Positions 1 through 4,421 of a stretch of DNA of 5,140 bases are shown one piece after another; position 1 is the stretch's first letter; each line of letters opens with the position of its first letter. Location of the stretch: the NCBI GenBank assembly GCA_964600865.1, contig CAZRJP010000035.1, positions 1-5,140 of the forward strand, given 5' to 3'. The notes under the pieces are model-generated. The model made no database searches, had not been told where the DNA came from, and was given only the letters and a program-made list of their open reading frames with translations. Both the position numbers and the translations under genes were made by a program. The DNA comes from WJLC01 sp964600865 (GTDB taxonomy: Archaea; Nanobdellota; Nanobdellia; Pacearchaeales; GW2011-AR1).

Positions 1-29
1 TGTGTGGTTGAATAAAAATGAACAAATTA

Positions 30-46
30 ATTACAATAACTGTAAT
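30..46 (-). terminator. Stem-loop just after the cupin gene
   Basis: A perfect 6-bp inverted repeat (ATTACA / TGTAAT, 5-nt loop) begins two bases beyond the cupin stop codon. On the minus strand it is followed by T-rich sequence. It could end the PadR-cupin transcript or stabilise its 3' end. In archaea the T-rich tract usually matters more than the hairpin, so termination is inferred. Confidence 0.4.
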
Positions 47-47
47 A

Positions 48-353
48 CTAATGTCCATCCTGAACACCCAAAATCTTTAATTTTTCCTTACACTTAATTC
101 CTCTTATTTTATCTGATTTCATAAAAATCGAATCTCCCTCACTTAATTCTTTTTCACCATCTTCGCTGGTGAATATTCCTTTACCTTCTAATACAAAAAA
201 GAATACAGCATATGGCTCTGGATGCGGCTTTATCTCTTGACCTTTTTCAAGACAAACAACTACAATGTTAAAATTATCTGTTTTTAATATATCTTCTTTA
301 TTTGGTCTATCTGGCAAGGATTTCCCTTTTGATTTTAGATTTTTTATATACAT
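48..353 (-). CDS. Small single-domain cupin protein
   Basis: A 101-aa soluble protein made of one cupin beta-barrel. Motif 1 is recognisable at residues 38-57 (G38, H44, E46, then VLEGKG with E56). Motif 2 follows as SEGDSIFM at residues 71-78. Of the usual metal ligands only H44 is clear: the second His of motif 1 is Glu46, and the motif 2 His is absent around residues 83-86. Metal binding may therefore be altered or lost, which suits a sensor or ligand-binding role better than a dioxygenase. The start is firm because a strong Shine-Dalgarno (GGAGGT) lies 8 nt upstream of the ATG. The gene is the second cistron, 48 bp after the PadR gene, so it is probably co-transcribed and under the same control. 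The family is clear; the ligand is unknown. Confidence 0.85.
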   Translation of the reverse strand: MYIKNLKSKGKSLPDRPNKEDILKTDNFNIVVVCLEKGQEIKPHPEPYAVFFFVLEGKGIFTSEDGEKELSEGDSIFMKSDKIRGIKCKEKLKILGVQDGH

Positions 354-360
354 TTTATTT

Positions 361-369
361 ACCTCCTTT
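361..369 (-). promoter_or_regulatory. Strong Shine-Dalgarno of the cupin gene
   Basis: The minus strand reads AAAGGAGGT, a near-perfect complement of the 16S rRNA 3' end, 7-8 nt before the cupin ATG. The PadR gene ahead of it has no such site. This contrast fits archaeal usage, where first genes are leaderless and internal cistrons carry a Shine-Dalgarno, and it supports a PadR-cupin operon. Confidence 0.75.
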
Positions 370-401
370 CAATATAGTTTTTACAAATATGTGTTTGTTG
401 C

Positions 402-767
402 TCATTTTTTATCTCCAAATTGATTTTTATAAAACTCTATCATTTTATCAATCATTTTTTTTCTTTCAATAACCATCTCAAGCCATGTTTTAAGAAACTT
501 CTTGCCTTTTTTAGTAATTTTGTATTCTCTGCTATCTGGCCCGCTTTTGCTTTCTTTCCATTCAGATTTCAATAAATTCTCTTGCTCCATTCTTTTTAAT
601 GTTGTATACATAGTTCCAGATTTAATCTTATGTCTTCCTTGACTGAGTTCCTCAATTGAATTAATTAAATCATATCCATATGTTTGTTTTTCACACACTA
701 CTCTAAGTATCAAGAATTGTAACCATCTTTTTTCAGGATATCCACACTTGCATTTTTTATCATCCAT
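402..767 (-). CDS. PadR-family transcriptional regulator
   Basis: A 121-aa winged-helix DNA-binding protein of the PadR family. The signature is clear: the YGYDL segment near residues 30-34, then KSGTMYTTLKRMEQENLL (recognition helix and start of the wing), then SREYKITKKGKKFL in the wing, and a short basic C-terminal helix for dimerisation, as in the short PadR subfamily. The ATG at 767 is chosen over a longer frame reaching 905 because a TATA box lies about 25 bp upstream of 767 and the extra 46 residues look unlike any PadR N-terminus. An unusual feature is a Cys-rich N-terminus (C6, C8, plus C25), which could bind a metal, a metalloid or a thiol-reactive compound. It is divergent from the permease and upstream of the cupin, so it probably represses both units and itself. 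The inducer is unknown. Confidence 0.9.
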   Translation of the reverse strand: MDDKKCKCGYPEKRWLQFLILRVVCEKQTYGYDLINSIEELSQGRHKIKSGTMYTTLKRMEQENLLKSEWKESKSGPDSREYKITKKGKKFLKTWLEMVIERKKMIDKMIEFYKNQFGDKK

Positions 768-776
768 AAAACTATG

Positions 777-787
777 TAACAATGTTA
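777..787. promoter_or_regulatory. Candidate operator at the PadR promoter
   Basis: TAACA-A-TGTTA is a perfect 5-bp inverted repeat centred on one base, between the PadR TATA box (790-796) and the PadR start codon (767). A repressor bound here would block initiation, which fits PadR autoregulation. Binding is inferred from position and symmetry only. Confidence 0.35.
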
Positions 788-789
788 GG

Positions 790-796
790 TATATAA
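790..796 (-). promoter_or_regulatory. TATA box of the PadR-cupin operon
   Basis: The minus strand reads TTATATA, centred about 26 bp upstream of the PadR ATG at 767. With archaeal spacing, transcription would begin at or within a few bases of the start codon, giving a leaderless mRNA. No Shine-Dalgarno precedes that ATG, which agrees. Confidence 0.5.
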
Positions 797-908
797 GCTT
801 TTTGGTGGTTCTTATTACAACATGCGGAAAAAGATTTTTTAGAATTCTTAAAATTAGGAGAACAATCATAAAAACCCTTAAGAATTTTTCGCAATTTCTT
901 CCCAAAAC

Positions 909-917
909 ATTTATAAG
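909..917 (+). promoter_or_regulatory. TATA box of the permease gene
   Basis: ATTTATAAG is centred about 29 bp upstream of the ATG at 943, with an A-rich stretch ahead of it as a possible BRE. Transcription would start close to the ATG, giving a leaderless or near-leaderless mRNA. This supports 943 as the true start rather than the in-frame ATG at 748. Confidence 0.55.
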
Positions 918-935
918 TATTGATATTTGTCAATA
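918..935. promoter_or_regulatory. Candidate operator at the permease promoter
   Basis: TATTGA-N6-TCAATA is a perfect 6-bp dyad with a 6-nt spacer. It sits between the permease TATA box and the start codon, where a bound repressor would occlude the initiation site. The likely binder is the divergently encoded PadR protein, but the sequence is not identical to the inverted repeat at 777-787, so a different regulator is possible. Confidence 0.4.
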
Positions 936-942
936 TGTTATT

Positions 943-2055
943 ATGAAAAGAAAAGATTGGTATATGCTCTTTTGGATAGTTTTAGTATTTGGAATTTTAT
1001 ATTTTATTCCCGCAAATTCTTCTTGGTTTCAAACTTCGATTCTTTCAGCATTTTCTCTTTTAAATGATTATGCTCAAAAACATGTTTTAACTTGTTTAGT
1101 TCCTGCTTTATTTATTGCTGGAGCTATTGCTGTTTTTGTTAAAAAGAATGCTGTTTTAAAATATCTTGGACATAAATCTAAAAAAATAGTTTCATATTCT
1201 ATTGCTTCTGTTTCTGGAGCAATTTTAGCAGTGTGTTCTTGCACAATACTGCCTTTATTTGCAGGGATTAGAAAAAGAGGAGCAGGTTTAGGGCCTGCAA
1301 TAACTTTCTTATTTGCTGGACCTGCAATCAATATTGCTGCGATTTTTTTAACAATGTCTGTTTTAGGTTATGAAATTGGTTTAGCAAGGATTATTTCAGC
1401 AGTTTTATTATCTGTTTTGGTTGGTTTAACAATGGCTTTTATTTTTAGAGAAAAATCCGAACAAGGAGGAGTATTTATGCAAGAAAGTAAGGAGACACAA
1501 ATGTCTAAAAAGATTCTTTTTATCTTTTTTGGATTAATGATTGCAGTTTTAATTGTTAATGGATTACAAATTAATGCATTATCAAAATATATCTTAATGT
1601 TCTCTTTTGCAATTGCTACAGTGTTATTAGTTGTTTTCAAATTTGAAAAAGAAAGTGCAAAAGAATGGTTACAAGAAACTTGGAGTTTCTCTAAAATGTT
1701 ACTACCCTTATTATTTATAGGTGTTTTTATTGCTGGGTTTATAATGCCATTACTTCCAGAAACTTTAATTCAAAGCTTAGTAGGTTCAAATACTGTCTTA
1801 GGGAATTTTATAGCTTCTATTTTTGGAGCGTTTATGTATTTCTCAACTTTAACTGAGATTCCTATTTTACAGGCCTTAATTGCCAAAGGCATGGCTTCTG
1901 GACCAGCACTTGCATTATTATTAGCAGGACCTTCTTTAAGTTTGCCAAATATGTTAGTTATAAGGAAAGTTTTAGGAACAAAGAAAACAGCTGTTTACCT
2001 TTCATTAGTTATAATTTATTCAACTATTGCCGGGTTGATTTTCGGGATGATTTAG
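943..2055 (+). CDS. ArsP_1/DUF318 family permease
   Basis: A 370-aa integral membrane protein of the ArsP_1 (DUF318, YraQ-like) family, whose studied members export organoarsenicals or metal ions; the substrate here cannot be read from the sequence. About 8-10 hydrophobic segments form two halves, joined by a charged cytoplasmic linker at residues 168-190. The first half holds the family CSC motif (C98-S99-C100) followed by LPLFAGIRKRGAG. Each half has a related GP motif (LFAGPAIN at 123-130, LLAGPSLSLPN at 326-336), evidence of internal duplication. The start at 943 is preferred because it yields a normal N-terminus and lies just after a TATA box; the frame upstream runs across the PadR gene. 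Two in-frame ATGs in the linker (codons 179 and 187) follow Shine-Dalgarno-like sites. Divergent from PadR-cupin, it is probably their regulatory target. The family call is firm. Confidence 0.9.
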   Translation: MKRKDWYMLFWIVLVFGILYFIPANSSWFQTSILSAFSLLNDYAQKHVLTCLVPALFIAGAIAVFVKKNAVLKYLGHKSKKIVSYSIASVSGAILAVCSCTILPLFAGIRKRGAGLGPAITFLFAGPAINIAAIFLTMSVLGYEIGLARIISAVLLSVLVGLTMAFIFREKSEQGGVFMQESKETQMSKKILFIFFGLMIAVLIVNGLQINALSKYILMFSFAIATVLLVVFKFEKESAKEWLQETWSFSKMLLPLLFIGVFIAGFIMPLLPETLIQSLVGSNTVLGNFIASIFGAFMYFSTLTEIPILQALIAKGMASGPALALLLAGPSLSLPNMLVIRKVLGTKKTAVYLSLVIIYSTIAGLIFGMI

Positions 2056-2077
2056 AATTTAAATCAAAAAAGTATTC

Positions 2078-2142
2078 TGTTAATTAGACAAAAAGTATGA
2101 ACGCGCCTGACCGAAGACTAGCATAAGTTGGTTAACATTTTT
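2078..2142 (+). terminator. Dyad plus T-run after the permease gene
   Basis: TGTTAA (2078-2083) and TTAACA (2132-2137) form a perfect 6-bp dyad around a GC-rich core, followed directly by TTTTT at 2138-2142. Located 23 bp after the permease stop, it is the best candidate terminator for that gene. The minus strand also has a T-run here (2090-2094), so the element may act from both sides. Confidence 0.35.
2087..2113. repeat. GC-rich intergenic element, copy 1
   Basis: This is the most divergent of three related elements in the window. It has GACAAAAAGT, then a short spacer, then ACGCGCCTGACCG; the other copies read ACGCCCCGACCG. On the minus strand it is a G-rich block followed by a T5 run. 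It lies in the 251-bp gap between the permease and the first NYN gene, which otherwise shows only AT-rich sequence without an open frame. Confidence 0.5.
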
Positions 2143-2289
2143 GGGATGTTTCGTTTGTGTTTGTTTTCTTTATCATTTCTTTTGTCCTGGTTGTTTTTAA
2201 TTTATAAATGTTGTAAATGTAGAGTATATTAATTAGCTAAAAATTGAATAAAGCATAACAAAAATTATTTATTATCAAATAGAATGGTC

Positions 2290-2304
2290 CGTATTTCCAA
2301 TACG
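2290..2304 (-). terminator. Stem-loop just after NYN gene 1
   Basis: CGTATT-TCC-AATACG is a perfect 6-bp hairpin with a 3-nt loop, starting two bases beyond the stop codon of the first NYN gene. It may protect or end the transcript. It belongs to a pattern of hairpins placed immediately after stop codons in this window, but its sequence is unrelated to the pair at 2996 and 4483. Confidence 0.45.
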
Positions 2305-2306
2305 AA

Positions 2307-2845
2307 TCAAAATAGTTTAGAAACTTCTTTTTTTGATAATTTTTTGAACCTGTCACATTCTTGCTTAAGATGATAAGAAAAAATGACTTCAAATCCAATA
2401 TTTTCAACTCTTTTTCCTATTTCCTGAATTGCATTTACTGCCGGAACAAAATCTCCATCGCTACTCACTAAAATCGAAGTATCATAAGCATTATTGTAGG
2501 CTAATTTAACCATGTCTACTGCTAGATGAATATCATCTTCTTTAACCTGATAAATTGTTTTACCATCAACCCCAGCTTTTTGCATCCTGCATAAAATTAC
2601 CTTAAAATCAGGTATTTTCTTTAATTTTTCAAAGAATTTTTGTTGAGCAATATAGGATATTTCATTCTTTTTTCTGTCTAAAGGACAATTGTAATAATAC
2701 ACTCTAATAAGGTCCCTATTACCTACAAGCTTCTTAATAAACTTTTTAAAACTAAACTTGCCTTGTTTCTTTTTGGAAACATTCGCTTAACAAGATGATA
2801 AAGATTACTTCCATCAATAAAAATTGCAACTCTTTCCTTCTTCAT
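2307..2845 (-). pseudogene. NYN-domain (LabA/DUF88-like) nuclease gene, split by a -1 frameshift
   Basis: The gene encodes a PIN-like NYN ribonuclease domain but needs a change of frame. Frame one runs 2845-2723 (40 aa, ATG at 2845) and holds strand 1 with VAIFIDGSN, whose D11 is the first catalytic Asp. Frame two is open from about 2786 to 2307 and contains IRVYYYN, KEDDIHLAVDM and LVSSDGDFVPAV, the remaining acidic active-site residues. Joining the two by a -1 shift, or adding one A to the A5 run at 2770-2774, gives a 179-aa protein of normal family length. All catalytic motifs survive, so this looks recently broken, mis-sequenced or recoded rather than decayed. A canonical slippery heptamer (U UUA AAA) lies in the overlap at 2750-2744. 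The GTG at 2702 is not a credible start, since it falls inside a core strand. Homologues are thought to cleave RNA; the target is unknown. It is a paralogue of the gene at 3022-3554. Confidence 0.75.
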
Positions 2846-2860
2846 CTTAAGAATATAAAG

Positions 2861-2888
2861 CCCAGGGTTACTAAAAAGCAATCCTGGG
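2861..2888 (-). promoter_or_regulatory. Leader hairpin of NYN gene 1
   Basis: CCCAGG (2861-2866) pairs with CCTGGG (2883-2888), ending 15 nt before the ATG at 2845. In the mRNA the fold is a 6-bp stem, a 1x1 mismatch with A on the 5' side, two more pairs, then a 10-nt loop. The second NYN gene has the same arrangement. From the TATA box at 2917-2927 the hairpin would sit at the very 5' end of the transcript. Confidence 0.5.
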
Positions 2889-2916
2889 GAGTATATAGTT
2901 TTTATAGGGTGTGGCA

Positions 2917-2927
2917 GTATTTAAAAC
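2917..2927 (-). promoter_or_regulatory. Probable TATA box of NYN gene 1
   Basis: The minus strand reads GTTTTAAATAC, close to the archaeal TTTAWATA consensus and nearly the same as the antitoxin gene's box at 4322-4331. It would start transcription near 2896, just before the leader hairpin. A second TATA-like stretch (TATAAAAA, 2899-2906) would start inside the hairpin loop and is less attractive. Confidence 0.4.
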
Positions 2928-2995
2928 TTTTGAACTTGGAGTTCAGGGAGTTTTAATTTTTTATAAATTGTAGAAAATTGAGGGATTTTTAAGGG

Positions 2996-3024
2996 TTGTC
3001 AGTCACAGATGGGTGACTGAGTTA
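2996..3024 (-). repeat. 3' stem-loop repeat, copy a (after NYN gene 2)
   Basis: A 29-bp block beginning with the stop codon of the second NYN gene. It contains a perfect 8-bp stem (2999-3006 with 3013-3020) and a 6-nt loop. The copy at 4483-4511 matches at 24 of 29 positions and also starts with a stop codon. It is probably a terminator or an mRNA 3'-end element; the shared sequence, not only shared structure, points to a common origin. Confidence 0.6.
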
Positions 3025-3554
3025 TTTAATGATTGTTTCTGATACAAATTCTTTTGTAATCTTCAATGTTTTAGAAGCTACTTTTTTTAAATGGTATGAG
3101 ATTGATTTATTGGTTCCAATAGCAACATAATTGACTTTTCTCTTGAATCTTTCTATAACTGCCTTAACAGCACCCGAAAAGTCTCCATCATTAGATATAA
3201 GAAAAGCTTCATCGTATTCTTCAGCTTGCCCATCTAACACTAAGTCTAGTGCAAGGTTGACATCTGTTGCCTTTTCAACATAATAGCTTTTTCCATCTCT
3301 CTTTCTTTTTTCTAATCTCCCGAATATAATCTTAAGTTTGTCTATTTTCTTTAGTTTTTCTAAGAAACGCTGTTGTTCAGCATACATTTTAGGATTAGTT
3401 TCTCCTACGGGGAGATATAATAATTAATTTTAACTAACTCTTTACCCTCAGATAATTTCTCACAAAATTTAGCAATATCTAATTTACAATTAAATTTCTG
3501 TTTTAAAGAAAAATAAAAATTACTTCCATCAATATAAATAGCAATTTTCTTCAT
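3022..3554 (-). pseudogene. Second NYN-domain nuclease gene, also split by a -1 frameshift
   Basis: A paralogue of the gene at 2307-2845, again in two frames. The first frame (3554-3405, 49 aa) carries IAIYIDGSNFYF with catalytic D9 and ends at TAG right after ISP. The second frame is open from about 3423 to 3022 and contains VGETNPKMYAEQQRF, the TDVNLALDL motif and LISNDGDFSGAV. One extra C in the CCCC run at 3409-3412 would restore a 177-aa protein reading ISPVGETNP without a break. The ATG at 3387 lies inside the domain and would give a protein lacking the first catalytic Asp. All other active-site Asps are kept. An in-frame ATG four codons upstream (3566) lies inside the leader hairpin; 3554 is preferred because family members start just before the first strand. 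The role is predicted RNA cleavage; target unknown. Confidence 0.75.
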
Positions 3555-3563
3555 AGTAAAAAA

Positions 3564-3589
3564 CATGGGGTTAGTTGCCTATCCCCATG
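3564..3589 (-). promoter_or_regulatory. Leader hairpin of NYN gene 2
   Basis: CATGGGG (3564-3570) and CCCCATG (3583-3589) form a perfect 7-bp stem ending 9 nt before the ATG at 3554. The mRNA fold is 7 bp, an A-A mismatch, two further pairs and a 6-nt loop. This is the architecture seen before NYN gene 1, although the stem sequences differ. The 3' arm contains an in-frame ATG that would be hidden in the stem. Confidence 0.55.
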
Positions 3590-3619
3590 GACTTAATTAA
3601 TAAAATCAGAGCTTTAATC

Positions 3620-3628
3620 TTTATAAGG
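3620..3628 (-). promoter_or_regulatory. Probable TATA box of NYN gene 2
   Basis: The minus strand reads CTTATAAAG here, with A-rich sequence upstream. A start about 25 bp downstream, near 3598, would put the leader hairpin at the 5' end of the mRNA, as for NYN gene 1. Confidence 0.4.
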
Positions 3629-3641
3629 TTTTCTCCTAATT

Positions 3642-3670
3642 TTAAAAGAGTTTCATAAAACAACACCTCC
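3642..3670 (-). other. Orphan Shine-Dalgarno with a four-codon reading frame
   Basis: On the minus strand GGAGGTG (3664-3670) is followed after 7 nt by an ATG (3656), then AAA CTC TTT TAA. The frame encodes only MKLF. The ribosome site is as strong as that of the cupin gene, yet no gene follows. It lies downstream of the toxin, so it may be the remaining start of a lost third cistron, or a minimal leader peptide ahead of the NYN promoter. Function is unproven. Confidence 0.3.
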
Positions 3671-3676
3671 AGATGT

Positions 3677-3702
3677 GACAAAAAGTCAACACGCCCCGAC
3701 CG
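3677..3702. repeat. GC-rich intergenic element, copy 2
   Basis: It has GACAAAAAGT followed by ACGCCCCGACCG (3691-3702), which matches copy 3 exactly over those 12 bases. It lies 39 bp past the toxin stop codon. On the minus strand it reads as a G-rich block followed by a T5 run, consistent with a terminator for the toxin-antitoxin operon. A longer imperfect dyad (3659-3667 with 3727-3737) encloses it. Confidence 0.55.
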
Positions 3703-3740
3703 TCCACTGCAGTAGTTTGTGATTGTGGTGTGATGTTTAT

Positions 3741-4019
3741 TTAATTTTTGTAAATTTTGTCATGGTGGTCAAAATCAGTAAATAAAATAAAATTATTCGC
3801 TAAATCTACTTTAAATGTTAATACGAAGCTTCTTTGGATGTGGACTCTCTTATAATTTTTTAAGTCATTTCTTAAATTTTTATAATGTTGTATTGATTGG
3901 TTATCTGAATTAACAATCTCTTTAATTTTTTTATTAATTATCTCAACTTTTTTTCTATCTTTTTTTGCAAGTTTTTTAATGATTAATTTAAGCTCATCAG
4001 AAAGATTAAAATCAAACAT
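3741..4019 (-). CDS. RelE/ParE-superfamily toxin
   Basis: A 92-aa basic protein resembling archaeal RelE-like toxins. It has an N-terminal two-helix region rich in Lys (residues 8-36), then HYKNLRNDLKNYKRVHI (about 44-60) leading into the beta-sheet, FVLTFKVD, and a C-terminal FTDFDHHDKIYK that corresponds to the RelE C-terminal HxxxY-type motif. Members usually cleave mRNA on the ribosome or otherwise stop translation, but activity here is inferred from family. The ATG is one base after the antitoxin stop codon, so translation is probably coupled; GAGG six bases upstream could serve as the ribosome site. Order antitoxin then toxin is the common arrangement. No truncation is seen. Confidence 0.85.
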   Translation of the reverse strand: MFDFNLSDELKLIIKKLAKKDRKKVEIINKKIKEIVNSDNQSIQHYKNLRNDLKNYKRVHIQRSFVLTFKVDLANNFILFTDFDHHDKIYKN

Positions 4020-4020
4020 T

Positions 4021-4281
4021 TTATGCCTCGCATAATTTATCTAATTCTTGCAAGGTCATTTTTTTGTTACCATATTTGTTAATGTGGTTTTTTGCTATAC
4101 TAATAACTTTTTTAGTATATTCTTCACTAGCTTGTTTTTCCATTATTTCTTCTCCATATAATTCAATAAATTTATTTAATGCTTCAGATTTATCTCTTAA
4201 CCCAAATTTAATTTTAATTATCCCAAGAACCCTGTTAGCATAATCATCTAGTTCAACTCTTGCAGAGATCATTTTTTTCAT
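4021..4281 (-). CDS. DUF2683-family antitoxin
   Basis: An 86-aa protein with the DUF2683 pattern: a short N-terminal strand (ISARVELDDYANRVLGIIK), then FGLRDKSEALNKFIELYGEEI, and an acidic and basic C-terminal helix. The N-terminal half resembles ribbon-helix-helix DNA-binding proteins, and the C-terminal part probably wraps the toxin. It should neutralise the RelE-like protein encoded one base downstream and repress the shared promoter. The start at 4281 follows a TATA box with a short leader; an in-frame ATG at 4272 would remove three residues and cannot be excluded. No Shine-Dalgarno precedes 4281. Confidence 0.8.
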   Translation of the reverse strand: MKKMISARVELDDYANRVLGIIKIKFGLRDKSEALNKFIELYGEEIMEKQASEEYTKKVISIAKNHINKYGNKKMTLQELDKLCEA

Positions 4282-4287
4282 TTTAAT

Positions 4288-4318
4288 ATGTGATTTGGTA
4301 TGTATACTATATGCACAT
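4288..4318. promoter_or_regulatory. Candidate operator of the toxin-antitoxin operon
   Basis: Nested inverted repeats lie between the TATA box and the antitoxin start. The inner pair is TGTATA (4301-4306) with TATGCA (4310-4315), one mismatch; the outer pair is ATGTG (4288-4292) with CACAT (4314-4318), perfect. This is where a ribbon-helix-helix antitoxin would bind to autoregulate. Confidence 0.35.
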
Positions 4319-4321
4319 GAA

Positions 4322-4331
4322 GTATTTAAAT
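4322..4331 (-). promoter_or_regulatory. TATA box of the toxin-antitoxin operon
   Basis: The minus strand reads ATTTAAATAC, an exact TTTAAATA archaeal box with a purine-rich BRE-like stretch ahead. Transcription would start near 4300, leaving a leader of about 20 nt. Confidence 0.5.
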
Positions 4332-4364
4332 ATTTCTATTAATTTTGAAAGAGTTCTAAAGCAT

Positions 4365-4390
4365 CACAAAATACTAGAACGCCCCGACCG
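4365..4390. repeat. GC-rich intergenic element, copy 3
   Basis: CACAAAATAC, a spacer, then ACGCCCCGACCG (4379-4390), identical to copy 2 over the last 12 bases. A perfect 6-bp dyad (GTTCTA 4353-4358, TAGAAC 4375-4380) overlaps it, and TCACA/TGTGA (4364-4368, 4406-4410) encloses it. It lies downstream of the 4509-5024 gene and upstream of the toxin-antitoxin promoter. Confidence 0.55.
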
Positions 4391-4421
4391 GGTTTGACCC
4401 CAAAATGTGACATTGAAGGGT

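Noticed and set aside
768..905. N-terminal extension of the PadR frame to an ATG at 905
   Set aside because: The added 46 residues are hydrophobic and basic, unlike PadR N-termini, and cover the divergent promoter region. The ATG at 767 has a well-spaced TATA box.
748..942. Permease start at 748
   Set aside because: The frame would overlap the PadR start antisense and add 65 residues unlike the family. The ATG at 943 follows a TATA box and begins a normal first membrane segment.
1074..1640. Minus-strand open frames of 85 and 90 codons inside the permease
   Set aside because: They are antisense shadows of a well-supported gene, with no promoter, ribosome site or recognisable domain.
2307..2702. 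NYN gene 1 as a complete 131-aa protein starting at GTG 2702
   Set aside because: The GTG lies within a core strand (IRVYYYN), the frame is open well upstream, and the first catalytic Asp would be missing. The upstream IDGSN fragment shows where the gene begins.
2087..4390. tRNA or box C/D guide RNA genes at the GC-rich elements
   Set aside because: No cloverleaf or T-loop motif can be formed, and no properly spaced C (RUGAUGA) and D (CUGA) boxes are present.
3659..4410. GC-rich elements as integron attC sites
   Set aside because: The dyads and cassette-like layout suggested this, but I could not find paired GTTRRRY and RYYYAAC core sites in the right places, and no integrase is in the window. 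An attC covariance search would settle it.
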